Source of the DNA: CAYSYM01 sp964435115 | GTDB taxonomy: Bacteria; Chloroflexota; UBA6077; CF-72 | Direction of reading: 5' to 3' | NCBI GenBank assembly: GCA_964435115.1 | Contig: CAYSYM010000040.1 | Location: forward strand, 1-35,818 | Length of the DNA: 35,818 nt | Notes under the pieces: generated by a model | What the model saw: the letters and a program-made list of their open reading frames with translations, nothing else | Database searches by the model: none | Told to the model about the DNA's origin: nothing | In this document: in pieces, positions 1 through 7,383 of the stretch | How positions within the stretch are numbered: position 1 is the first letter of the stretch | How the letters are laid out: each line of letters opens with the position of its first letter | Translations under genes and position numbers: made by a program

Positions 1-308
1 TGCTTCGTGGTGAAACCCGCGCCCGCTGGCCTAATCGTCACGGTGAATGACAGCCTCCACCTCGGCCGGAGGTGGCCTGCCCACGGGTCTCAGGCCGCCC
101 GAGCCCCCGGCTCTGCCAGGGTCGCTTCCAGCCGGGCGGCCCCTGGTGTCGACCCCCTTGCGGCGGCTCGAGAGCGGCCGCGGCGCGGGCGGGCGTGGGG
201 CCGTGGGGGCCGGCGCGTGGGTGCGCCTGCCGCGTCCACCGGTCGGCTTCGCACGCCGCCTGAGGCGCGGAGCGCCCTCGGCACCGCCCCACGTGGGTGG
301 CCGCGGGG
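1..308. other. GC-rich non-coding stretch upstream of parA1
   Basis: I see no convincing gene here; open frames in several phases are what GC-rich DNA gives by chance and none resembles a known family. A small inverted repeat lies at 57-75 (CCACCTC, 5-nt loop, GAGGTGG) and could be the terminator of a gene left of the window. No iteron array or AT-rich unwinding region is visible, so there is no evidence for an origin of replication. Confidence 0.4.
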
Positions 309-325
309 ATTTGCCTTAGGCAAAT
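309..325. promoter_or_regulatory. 17-bp palindrome, candidate parS site 1a
   Basis: ATTTGCCTTAGGCAAAT is a perfect palindrome with 8-bp arms around one central base. It lies 70 bp upstream of parA1, and an identical copy overlaps the end of parB1 (2252-2268). AT-rich arms stand out in this GC-rich sequence. An exact pair bracketing a parAB operon is what a ParB-binding centromere or an autoregulatory operator looks like. It does not resemble the classical chromosomal parS (TGTTTCACGTGAAACA), so it would be a replicon-specific site. Confidence 0.6.
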
Positions 326-381
326 CGGCGTACCGTGATGCACCTGTACCGCCGCGGCCCCCGCCGCGCCGCGCCGGCGCG

Positions 382-389
382 TATAGGAT
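382..389 (+). promoter_or_regulatory. Putative -10 element of a leaderless parA1 mRNA
   Basis: TATAGGAT ends 6 bases before the parA1 ATG (396), in an otherwise GC-only stretch. A sigma-70 type -10 here would start transcription at or next to the A of the start codon. No Shine-Dalgarno sequence precedes the ATG, which agrees with a leaderless message. No good -35 element is visible. Confidence 0.35.
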
Positions 390-395
390 GCGCGC

Positions 396-1325
396 ATGGC
401 TCTTTCAGCCGCGCCGAATGGACAATTGCGGACAGCGGAGGCGCCCGCCGACCACGCCGTCGTGTTCCTCACCGAACCGGAGCTGGCCGCCCGCTGGAAG
501 GTCGAGCCGAGGACTCTCCGCCGCCTGGAGCGCGACGGGCTGCTGCGCACGGTGCGCCTGCGCGGCTCCAAACGCTACCCGATGGCCGACATCCGCCGGG
601 CCGAGGCGGGCGAGCCAGCCACCCCGCCGGCGCCGCCCGCGATGCCCGACGTGACGTTCCGGTCGCCCACGCAGCCGGCCGCGCCGAGTGGCCCGCGCGC
701 CGGCTACGCCATCTGCGTGGCGCACCGGAAGGGCGGCGTGGGCAAGACCACCTCGACGTTCTACTTCGCCCTGGAGTTCGCGCGGGCGGGCCAGCGGGTC
801 ATCTGCCGCGACCTGGACAGGCAGCGCTCGCTGACGCACGTCTTCCGGGACCTGGGCGCGCGGTTCGACGGCGGCGTGGCGCTGCTCACCCGGCGGATCG
901 CGCTGGTGCCGGACGGGGTGCCGCCGCCGTTCCGGCCCGACATCGAGCTCATCGACACCCCGCCCTCGCTGGACGACTCGCTGCCGGGCGTCGAGCGCGC
1001 GGACGGCCTGATCGTGCCGGCCCTGCCGGAGCACCAGTCGCTGCGGGCGCTGGAGGACATGTTCGAGGCGCTCGACGCGAACCGCGCCCGCTATCCGTAC
1101 CTGGAGACGATCGGCGTGCTGCCGAGCAAGGTGAACGCGCGCTGGCCGGAGCACACGGACGCGCTGGAGACGATCCGCAGCCTCGGCGCCGCGCACCGCG
1201 TCCCGGTCCTGGACCCCGTGCCGATCTCGCGCTTCGTGCTCAGCTACTCCAACCGCGGGCGTCCGTGGCGGGGGGCCGCGGAGCAGGTGCTGGCCCGGAT
1301 CGAGGGGAGGCTCGCCCGTGCCTAG
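396..1325 (+). CDS. ParA-like partition ATPase with N-terminal DNA-binding HTH (ParA1)
   Basis: This is a ParA/Soj-type P-loop ATPase of 309 aa, which would drive segregation of the replicon together with the ParB encoded next to it. Residues about 20-70 form a MerR/excisionase-like winged helix (LTEPELAARWKVEPRTLRRL), so it is a long ParA of the kind that often represses its own operon. A Pro/Ala-rich linker (72-100) follows. The deviant Walker A is KGGVGKT (112-118), the A' motif is DLDRQ (139-143) and Walker B is LIDTPP (185-190). The gene overlaps parB1 by 8 bp, implying translational coupling. The ATG at 396 is chosen because the HTH follows it directly and a -10-like box sits just upstream. 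The family call is firm; which DNA it partitions is inferred. Confidence 0.9.
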   Translation: MALSAAPNGQLRTAEAPADHAVVFLTEPELAARWKVEPRTLRRLERDGLLRTVRLRGSKRYPMADIRRAEAGEPATPPAPPAMPDVTFRSPTQPAAPSGPRAGYAICVAHRKGGVGKTTSTFYFALEFARAGQRVICRDLDRQRSLTHVFRDLGARFDGGVALLTRRIALVPDGVPPPFRPDIELIDTPPSLDDSLPGVERADGLIVPALPEHQSLRALEDMFEALDANRARYPYLETIGVLPSKVNARWPEHTDALETIRSLGAAHRVPVLDPVPISRFVLSYSNRGRPWRGAAEQVLARIEGRLARA

Positions 1326-2262
1326 GACCCTGCTCAAGACGACGCGCCAGATCCTCGCCCAGCCCGCGGACGGGGCGCACAAGGAGACGCTGCGCGCCGA
1401 GTCGCGGCGGGCGCTGCTGCCGAACGCGCTGGTGTGCCTCCCGATGGCGGAGCTGGCCGAGACGCCGGCGCACCTGAACTCGCGCACGGACGACGACCCG
1501 ACGTCACTCGCCGAGCTGGCCGAGTCGATCCGCCAGCACGGCATCCTCCAGCCGCTGGTGGTGCGGCCGCTGCAGCCCCACGAGGCGGGCGACTACGAGC
1601 TCCGCCTCAACGGGTCGGTGCACCGGCCGCGCTACGTGCTGATCGCCGGGAACCGCCGCTACAAGGCCGGCCGCATGGCCGGGCTGGCGGAGTTCCCGTG
1701 CGTCATCAAGGTGACCGACGCGGATCGGGCGTTCGTGCTCAACATCGTGGAGAACTGCCAGCGCCGCGACCTGAGCGGGAAGGAGCGGGCGCGCGCCATC
1801 GGCATGCTGGCCAGCCTCCGCGGGGAGGACGAGCGGGAGGTCCCGCTGAAGGCGATCCGGGAGCTGACCGGCCTGCACGAGTCGACGATCTCCCGCTGGG
1901 TGAAGATCGACCGCACGCCGGAGCTGCAGGCGGCGGTGGCGAGCGAGCGGCTGCCGCTCGGCAAGGCGATGAAGCTCACCAGCGCGCCGCGGGAGCATCT
2001 CCCCGCCCTGATCGACGAGGCGGTGTCGCTCAGCCAGCCGGAAATCGTGGCGCGCGTGACGGCGCTCCGGCGCGACCCGACGCTGCGCGCGGTGCGCACG
2101 GCGTCGCTCAACGAGGGGCGGGCCTTGGACGCGCTGCGGATCCTGAAGCGGATCGACGCCGTGGAGGATGAGGGCCCGGTGCGCGACCTTCTGGAGCTGG
2201 TCCGTCGCCGCGTCGACGAGCTGCTCGGGCTCGATGCCGAGGCTGCCGAGGATTTGCCTTAG
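1318..2262 (+). CDS. ParB-like centromere-binding protein (ParB1)
   Basis: A 314-aa ParB/Spo0J-family protein. The ParB N-terminal nuclease-fold/CTPase domain covers about 36-155, with SLAELAESI (63-71), GNRRYKA (111-117, the GxRR nucleotide-binding box) and ENCQRRDLS (145-153). A helix-turn-helix follows at about 175-197 (AIRELTGLHESTISRW), then a C-terminal dimerisation region. Start is GTG at 1318 inside the end of parA1, giving an 8-bp overlap. The last codons and the TAG stop lie within a second copy of the 17-bp palindrome found upstream of parA1, so the candidate binding site is partly coding. It would bind that site, slide as a CTP-gated clamp and activate ParA1, by family analogy. 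Confidence 0.9.
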   Translation: MPRTLLKTTRQILAQPADGAHKETLRAESRRALLPNALVCLPMAELAETPAHLNSRTDDDPTSLAELAESIRQHGILQPLVVRPLQPHEAGDYELRLNGSVHRPRYVLIAGNRRYKAGRMAGLAEFPCVIKVTDADRAFVLNIVENCQRRDLSGKERARAIGMLASLRGEDEREVPLKAIRELTGLHESTISRWVKIDRTPELQAAVASERLPLGKAMKLTSAPREHLPALIDEAVSLSQPEIVARVTALRRDPTLRAVRTASLNEGRALDALRILKRIDAVEDEGPVRDLLELVRRRVDELLGLDAEAAEDLP

Positions 2263-2268
2263 GCAAAT
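2252..2268. promoter_or_regulatory. 17-bp palindrome, candidate parS site 1b
   Basis: This is identical to the palindrome at 309-325 (ATTTGCCTTAGGCAAAT). It contains the TAG stop of parB1 (2260-2262). The two copies are 1.94 kb apart and enclose exactly the parA1-parB1 operon. Confidence 0.6.
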
Positions 2269-2308
2269 AGCCAGGGCGGGTGGAGGCGAGGCGCCACCCC
2301 GCCGCCGC

Positions 2309-2355
2309 TGTTAGGGAGACCGCCCGGCCACCGCGCCGACCTTCTCTCCCTAACA
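2309..2355. promoter_or_regulatory. Inverted repeat with TAGGGAGA-N25-TCTCCCTA core (copy A)
   Basis: Perfect 11-bp arms (TGTTAGGGAGA and TCTCCCTAACA) are separated by 25 bp, between the convergent ends of parB1 (2262) and the MucR/sigma-4 gene (2394). The same 8-bp core arms with exactly the same 25-bp spacing occur at 32267-32307, originally just upstream of parA2. Fixed spacing and a conserved core favour a protein-binding site (second parS or operator) over a plain terminator. A terminator role cannot be excluded from position alone, but there is no T-tract. Confidence 0.55.
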
Positions 2356-2393
2356 CGGCGCCGGCCCGTGCGCTCCTCGGTCCGTCGAGGTCG

Positions 2394-4250
2394 TCAGGGA
2401 GCGCGCCGGCGGGCCGCCCGGCTGGCGATGGCGCGTCGCCGCCGCAGCTCGCGATGGCACCCCTCGCCGCACGTCTGCCGCGTGGAGCGGAAGGCTCCCG
2501 GCTCGGGCGCGAACACGACTCCGCACACGACGCACGGCCGCTCCGCAGGCCGCGGCGCCTGTTCGGCCAGGAGCGTGGCGGTCCCCTGGGCCACCGCCCG
2601 TCCGACCCACTCGGTGGACCGGCCGCAGGCGGCCGCCAGCTCGCGCCGCGTCCACGGGCGCCCATCCTCCAGCCCGTAGTAGCGGCGGACGACGCCGCGC
2701 TGCGGCTCGGGTAGATGCTCGAACACCTCCGGCGGCAGCCCCCGCAGCGCCGCTGCGCCCGGCCGGCCCCGCTCGCGCGCGGCGGCGCTGATCCGGGCGC
2801 GCGCGGCGGCCCGGCGCTCCTCGACCGTGGGCGCCTCGTCCGGCCGTAGCAGGCGCGCGACACCCCGCTCGAGTGCCTGGCTTACCTGCCACGTGGTGAG
2901 CCCGCCGCCGAGGTGCGCCACGATCTCGGGTTTCGTCCACGGCCGCTCGACCGCGAGGCCCGCCACCGGCAGCCCGTGGTAGAGCCGCACGATCAGCCCG
3001 CTGCGCGCGTCCAGGGCGTCGAAGGCCGCCGGGTCCCGGGCCTCGAGGGCGCGGAGCTGCTCCGTCGCCTCCCGTCCCCGACGCCGGGCCGCCGCCGTGA
3101 GCGCCGCGGCGCCGCCGCCCGCCCGGAGCGTCGCCAGGCGCCGGGCGCGGGCGCAGGCCGGCCCGCAGGTGGCCCGCGCTGAGTTGATTCCGTCGCGCAC
3201 GAACCCGCGGCCGCACGCGGCGCAGGTGGCGGCCACGCCGGCGGCGGAGGCGCCGAGCAGGCCGGCCACGCCGCGGCGCAGAAGCTTCTCCACCCGGCCT
3301 CGGGCGAGCCCCGTCCGCTCCATCAGCTCGCGCAGGCTGCGCGGGCGCTCGTCGGCCGGGTCGAGCCCGTAGTACAGCCGCACCAGCTCCCGCTCCGGCG
3401 CCGGCAGGCCCTGGAAGGCGGCCGCATCGAGCGCCCGCAGCGCCGTCACCAGCCGGTCGTAGTCGGCCCGCCGCCGCCGGGCGGCCGCGCTGATCTGCGC
3501 CCGCACGGCGGGACGGGTGGCGGTGCGCAGGTCGAGGCCGAGCTGGTGGCGCCGGGTTCGGGCACAGTCGGGGCCGCACGTCTTCGCGCGCGGCCCGTGG
3601 GACGCGGAGAAGAAGCGCACGCCGCACACCACGCAGGTGGCCGGCGTCCGCGGCCTGGGCACCCCGAGCCGCGCCAGGAACGCCGCCCGGTCCGCCGGGT
3701 CGAGCGAGCGGTACCAGGCGCGCTGGCGCGCTGCCTGCCGACGGCCCATCGCCCGCTTGGCGGCCTGCCAGCGGGGGTCGAGGCGGGTCTCCAGGCGCAG
3801 CCGGCGACCGCGCGTCCAGGCGGACCGCTGCTCGAAGGTGAGCGAGCGAGCCAGCTCCGTCGCGCGCTCGTAGTACGGGCGAAGCACCTGCAGGGCGTGG
3901 CGGCGCAGCTGCTCGGTGAGCGTGGGCGCGACCAGACCGTGCGTGGCGGCGAGCCCGAAGAGCGCGCGGTACTCGTCGGCGGTGACCTCGTGGGTGCGCC
4001 AGACGTGGTTGGCGAGGAAGCGATACCAGCGGCCGCAGATGTGGCACTGCACGCGCTCACCGTCGGTGGCGAGCGTCCCGAGCGCGCCGTAGAGCGGCCC
4101 GTCCCAGTCGCCGAGCGCCGGCAGTGCCCGAGCGGCCCGCGGCGCCGGCTGCGGACGGGGAGGCGGAACGCGCTGGCGGGTCCGGCGGGCCCCCGCCACT
4201 GGGTCCCCGCGTCCGTGCTTTGCCGTCGCTCGTCGGCGCCTCCCGCCCAT
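2394..4250 (-). CDS. MucR-type zinc finger / sigma-4-like HTH / Cys4-knuckle repeat protein
   Basis: I know no named family with this architecture. In the 618 aa, residues 69-100 match the MucR/Ros zinc finger: C69-x2-C72-x9-H82-x4-H87, then TADEYRALFGL. Three units resemble sigma-70 region 4 / RNA polymerase sigma HTH at about 285-333, 416-468 and 516-561, each starting V-R-x-Y-x-G-L and ending in a recognition-helix-like segment. Three Cys4 knuckles of the form CxxC-x15-17-CxxxC lie at 206-229, 343-366 and 573-598. Basic linkers (ISAAARRRR, LTAAARRRG, ISAAARERG) precede each HTH. It is the last gene of the parA2-parB2 operon, starting 8 bp after the parB2 stop. It probably binds DNA at several contacts, perhaps as regulator or centromere/origin factor; that role is inferred. 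No sigma region 2 is present, so it is not a sigma factor. Confidence 0.7.
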   Translation of the reverse strand: MGGRRRRATAKHGRGDPVAGARRTRQRVPPPRPQPAPRAARALPALGDWDGPLYGALGTLATDGERVQCHICGRWYRFLANHVWRTHEVTADEYRALFGLAATHGLVAPTLTEQLRRHALQVLRPYYERATELARSLTFEQRSAWTRGRRLRLETRLDPRWQAAKRAMGRRQAARQRAWYRSLDPADRAAFLARLGVPRPRTPATCVVCGVRFFSASHGPRAKTCGPDCARTRRHQLGLDLRTATRPAVRAQISAAARRRRADYDRLVTALRALDAAAFQGLPAPERELVRLYYGLDPADERPRSLRELMERTGLARGRVEKLLRRGVAGLLGASAAGVAATCAACGRGFVRDGINSARATCGPACARARRLATLRAGGGAAALTAAARRRGREATEQLRALEARDPAAFDALDARSGLIVRLYHGLPVAGLAVERPWTKPEIVAHLGGGLTTWQVSQALERGVARLLRPDEAPTVEERRAAARARISAAARERGRPGAAALRGLPPEVFEHLPEPQRGVVRRYYGLEDGRPWTRRELAAACGRSTEWVGRAVAQGTATLLAEQAPRPAERPCVVCGVVFAPEPGAFRSTRQTCGEGCHRELRRRRAIASRAARRRAP

Positions 4251-4258
4251 TCTGCGCT

Positions 4259-5239
4259 TCAGCGACGCCGGCGCGGGCGTGTCGGCGGGGCCACCAGGTA
4301 GGCGGACAGCGCGTCTCGGGCGGCGCGGACCGCAGCCAAGTCGGCGTCGCTCAGCGGTGCGTCGAGCCGCCTGATCGCCTCGACGGTGCGCGTGAGGGCG
4401 CGGATGGTCACCGCTGGGTCGGGCGCGTCGCGTTGGGCCGCTCGCGGCGCACCCGCTTGGTCCCTCCCATCAGCCACATCCGGGGAGGTGCCGGCGCCCC
4501 GGGCGCCGCCGCGCAGGCGCCGGATGTCTTGGACCGTCCGCAGCCGACCCTTGCGTGCCCCATCGAGGGCCGCCGCCTTCAGGTCACGGGGCAGGCGCTG
4601 CAGCTGCCCGGCGGCGGTCGGGGTGAGCACCTGGGCGCGCACCATGGCGGCCACCTCGTCGTCGCGCGCGACGCGTAGCAGCTCCGCGACGTCCGAGAAG
4701 CTGCGCCCGGTGCGGCGGGCGATCTCGCGCGCCGACCAGGCCTCCTCCTCGTGCAGCCGCACCACTGCGGCCATCACCTCCGCGCGGCTGAGGTCCTGGC
4801 GGGCGAGGTTCTCGGTGAGCGCGTCGGCGAACGCCTCGCGGTCGGTGGCCTCCTCAACGGTGCACGGCAGCGCCGCCACCCGGCCGGCGCCGGCGGGGTC
4901 GCCGCGCTCCCGCACCAATTGCGCAGCGCGCAGGCGGCGCGAGCCGGCGACGGTGACGTAGTGGCCCGGGCGCTGTCCATCTCGGCGCACCAGCAACGGC
5001 TGCAGGAGCCCGCGCTCGGCGATCGAGTCGGCCAGCTCATCGAGCCCCTCGAAGCTCTTGCGCGGGTTGTCCGGGGAGGGCGCGATCCGCTCGATGGGCA
5101 CCAGCACGGCGCCCGGCACCGGGCTGAAGGACGCCTCCGCGGCGGCCGCCTGCTCGGCCGCGGTGATGGCCCCCTCGCCGGTGGCCGCCAGCAGCCGGTC
5201 AGCCAGCGAGGGCGGGTGTGCGCGCTTCTTCGAGGGCAT
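4259..5239 (-). CDS. ParB-like centromere-binding protein (ParB2)
   Basis: A 326-aa ParB family protein, clearly different in sequence from ParB1. After a 40-aa N-terminal tail come the ParB domain features: VPIERIAPSPDNPRKSF (48-63), DELADSIAERGLLQPLLVR (67-85), GSRRLRA (99-105) and ENLARQDLS (143-151). The helix-turn-helix at about 168-190 reads SAREIARRTGRSFSDVAELL. Residues about 245-280 are a low-complexity linker and the C-terminus is a basic RPRRRR tail. The start overlaps parA2 by 41 bp, so the two are coupled. It should bind a site other than the 17-bp palindrome of system 1; the TAGGGAGA-N25-TCTCCCTA inverted repeat is the best candidate. Confidence 0.88.
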   Translation of the reverse strand: MPSKKRAHPPSLADRLLAATGEGAITAAEQAAAAEASFSPVPGAVLVPIERIAPSPDNPRKSFEGLDELADSIAERGLLQPLLVRRDGQRPGHYVTVAGSRRLRAAQLVRERGDPAGAGRVAALPCTVEEATDREAFADALTENLARQDLSRAEVMAAVVRLHEEEAWSAREIARRTGRSFSDVAELLRVARDDEVAAMVRAQVLTPTAAGQLQRLPRDLKAAALDGARKGRLRTVQDIRRLRGGARGAGTSPDVADGRDQAGAPRAAQRDAPDPAVTIRALTRTVEAIRRLDAPLSDADLAAVRAARDALSAYLVAPPTRPRRRR

Positions 5240-5840
5240 GGCGGAATAGCTCCTGGGCCGGCAGGTCGTACTCGGGGGCGTCCAGCTCGCAGGCGGCGAC
5301 GCGGGCGCGGCGCGGCACCGGCGGCAGCACCAGCAAGGGCGGCCGCTGGCGTGCGGCGAGGACGTGGATGTCCTCGAGCCGCTGGCGGTGCAGGACCGTG
5401 CGACTGACCAGCGTCGGCAGCAGCGCGATCAGCCGCATGGTCGGGCTGACCGTCAGGCGCTGAGCCTCGATACTGCGCAGGTACTTGACCAGATTCGCCA
5501 CGCCCTGGTCCTCGGGCAGCACCGGCACCAGCACCAGGTCGGCCTCGCGCAGCGACTGGATCGCGCTCAGCCCCGGCGGGGTGTCGACCAGCACCAGCGC
5601 CAGCCCGCTGTCGCGCGGGGGCAGCGCGTCGCCCTCGAGCAGCCGCACCCCGGGCCGCAGCAGCTCCGGCCGCAGGCGGAGGAGCTCCGTGAGGTTCTTC
5701 GACTCGTCGCGGTCGAGGATGCCGATGCTGGGCCGCACGGCGGTGCTGCCGAGGTGCGCGGCGGCCCGGTCGGCCAGATAGAGCGCGGACGTGCTCTTGC
5801 CGACGCCGCCCTTCTGGCTGCCGATCGCCAGCACCTTCAT
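5199..5840 (-). CDS. ParA-like partition ATPase (ParA2, short type)
   Basis: A 213-aa ParA/MinD-type ATPase without any N-terminal HTH, so of a different class from ParA1. Deviant Walker A is KGGVGKST (10-17), the A' motif is ILDRDESKN (41-49) and Walker B is VLVDTPPG (83-90). The ATG at 5840 directly precedes the first beta strand (MKVLAIGSQKGG), and GGAG lies about 9 nt upstream. It is the first gene of the parA2-parB2-MucR/sigma-4 operon. Its upstream control region was cut by the cointegrate at 5963-32274, leaving 131 bp of native sequence before the IS junction. Confidence 0.9.
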   Translation of the reverse strand: MKVLAIGSQKGGVGKSTSALYLADRAAAHLGSTAVRPSIGILDRDESKNLTELLRLRPELLRPGVRLLEGDALPPRDSGLALVLVDTPPGLSAIQSLREADLVLVPVLPEDQGVANLVKYLRSIEAQRLTVSPTMRLIALLPTLVSRTVLHRQRLEDIHVLAARQRPPLLVLPPVPRRARVAACELDAPEYDLPAQELFRHALEEARTPALAG

Positions 5841-5893
5841 GGGGCACCGCTCCGGTGGGACGGGCGGCTTGGCATGCTGTCCCCCATACGTCC

Positions 5894-5899
5894 ATCGTA
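5894..5899 (-). promoter_or_regulatory. Putative -10 element upstream of parA2
   Basis: On the minus strand TACGAT lies 53 bp before the parA2 ATG. The same hexamer lies 11 bp before the ATG of the originally divergent gene at 32385. Before the IS insertion these were the two sides of one divergent control region that also held the TAGGGAGA inverted repeat. No clear -35 was found. Confidence 0.25.
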
Positions 5900-5962
5900 G
5901 GCGACCTGCCCGGCGGTCTCCACCAGGTAGAGGCGGCGCGGTATCGGCTCGACACCGGGCCA

Positions 5963-5971
5963 GTAGGGAGA
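5963..5971. repeat. Outer 9-bp target duplication, left (GTAGGGAGA)
   Basis: It abuts the left end of IS copy 1 and is identical to 32266-32274, which abuts the right end of IS copy 2. It is one arm of the TAGGGAGA-N25-TCTCCCTA inverted repeat. Confidence 0.85.
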
Positions 5972-7374
5972 GGTCGCGTCCCGGCGGTGCTGGAAAAGGG
6001 GACGGCGTAGGCTCTCGGTCGGTCTAGCCAACCAGACCCGAGGAGCACTACGCCGATGCAGAGAATAGCCCCGAGCGCCGCCCTGGAGGCGCAGATTGCC
6101 GACCTGCTCACCGCGGGCATCGCCGATGCCGAGCATCTCGCCGAGGTTGGCCGCCTCGGCACCCGCCTGGTCTTGCAGCGCGCCCTCGAAGAGGAAGTCG
6201 CCGCCTTCCTGCACCGCGGTCGCTACGAGCGGACGGACGTAGCCAGTGGCTGGCGCAATGGCAGCCGCCCCAAGCACGTCCAGACCGCCGAAGGCGAGAT
6301 CACGCTCGCCATGCCGCAGGTCCGCGGCACCGTCGAGCGGTTCGTCAGCCGCGTGATCCCGGACGTGCGGGGCATCGTGCGCACCCGCCCACTGGAGGCG
6401 CTGGTCATCGGCGCCTATGTCCGTGGTCTCTCCGACCGCGACATCGAAAGTCTGCTGGACGAAGCCGGGTTGGGCCACGTCTCCAAGACCGCCGTGAGTG
6501 ACCTGTGCCGCGAGCTGCGCGCCCGCTATGCGGCCTTCTGCGCCCGGAGCCTCGCCGACATGGACCTGCTGGCGCTGTACCTGGATGCCATCTACCTGCC
6601 CACCCGGCCGAGCGGGGCCAAGGAGGGCGTGCTGGTCGCCTGGGGCTACACCCGGCAGGGCGACCGCGTCTTGCTGGCGGTGCGCCTGGGCCAGCGTGAG
6701 TCGCGCGAGGACTGGCTGGACCTGGGGCGTGACCTCACGCGACGCGGCCTCGACTCCCCCTGGCTGGTGGTAAGCGACGGCGCACCTGGCTTGATCGGCG
6801 CCATCGACGAGCTGTGGCCGACCGCGGAGCGCCAGCGGTGCACCGTGCACAAGCTCCGCAACGTGCTGGCCAAGCTGCCGAAGCGCCACACCGACCAGCG
6901 GGAGCAGCTCAAGCGGGCGTACTGGGCGGCGCTCGACGAGGCGAGCGACCCGGCCGACGCCGAGCGGCGCCTGCGTGTCCTGGTGGGTGAGTTGGAGCGG
7001 CGCTATCCGAGCGCGGCGGCCTGCCTGGCGGAGGACCTGCCCGCCCTGTGTGTGCACCTGGGCGTGTTGCCGCGGCTGCGGAAGCGGTTCCGGTCGTCGA
7101 ACCTGCTGGAGCGGTCGCTGGAGGAGGTGCGGCGACGGACGAAGGTGATCGGCCGCTTTCCCGGCGAGACGAGTTGCCTGAGCCTCTGCTGGGCGGTGCT
7201 GGACCTGGTGATCGCCGGCGCGCGCGGGCTGGGCCTCACCGACCTCGATCGCCAGCACCTGGCCCACCTCGCCGCCGAGCGCGAGGTCCGTTCAGCTCGC
7301 AGCCAGATCGCCTAACATCGCGCCGACCGCGAGCCCGATCCGTTCACCTTTTCCAGCAGTCTCGGGACGCCACC
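5972..7374 (+). mobile_element. IS256-family insertion sequence, copy 1 (1403 bp)
   Basis: The element is bounded by imperfect 28-bp terminal inverted repeats (5972-5999 and 7347-7374). Both begin GGT[C/G]GCGTCCCG and share TGCTGGAAAAGG; 23 of 28 positions match. It carries one transposase gene. I found no difference from copy 2 at 30863-32265: same length and identical protein, which implies very recent duplication. The left flank is the plasmid-like replicon; the right flank is the 5' half of an oligopeptide-binding protein gene. Confidence 0.92.
6056..7315 (+). CDS. IS256/Mutator-family transposase
   Basis: A 419-aa DDE transposase of the IS256 (Transposase_mut) family. Catalytic residues are probably D177 (YLDAIYL), D241 (VVSDGAPGL) and E352 (SSNLLERSLEEVRRR), with the family's C-x2-H between the second D and the E (RCTVHKLRN, 261-269). 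The length is normal for an intact IS256 enzyme and there is no frameshift. GAGGAG lies about 12 nt before the ATG. The family duplicates 8-9 bp of target, as seen here. Several members form circles or cointegrate-like products, which fits the surrounding structure. The antisense strand is open across almost the whole gene but shows no protein-family similarity. Confidence 0.93.
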   Translation: MQRIAPSAALEAQIADLLTAGIADAEHLAEVGRLGTRLVLQRALEEEVAAFLHRGRYERTDVASGWRNGSRPKHVQTAEGEITLAMPQVRGTVERFVSRVIPDVRGIVRTRPLEALVIGAYVRGLSDRDIESLLDEAGLGHVSKTAVSDLCRELRARYAAFCARSLADMDLLALYLDAIYLPTRPSGAKEGVLVAWGYTRQGDRVLLAVRLGQRESREDWLDLGRDLTRRGLDSPWLVVSDGAPGLIGAIDELWPTAERQRCTVHKLRNVLAKLPKRHTDQREQLKRAYWAALDEASDPADAERRLRVLVGELERRYPSAAACLAEDLPALCVHLGVLPRLRKRFRSSNLLERSLEEVRRRTKVIGRFPGETSCLSLCWAVLDLVIAGARGLGLTDLDRQHLAHLAAEREVRSARSQIA

Positions 7375-7383
7375 CTTCTCGAA
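7375..7383. repeat. Inner 9-bp target duplication, left (CTTCTCGAA)
   Basis: It abuts the right end of IS copy 1 and is identical to 30854-30862 left of IS copy 2. On the minus strand it encodes Phe-Glu-Lys in the frame of the interrupted binding-protein gene on both sides. Confidence 0.85.

Noticed and set aside
1..5971. Classical chromosomal parS (TGTTTCACGTGAAACA) near the parAB operons
   Set aside because: No match or near match seen; only the two replicon-specific palindromes are present.
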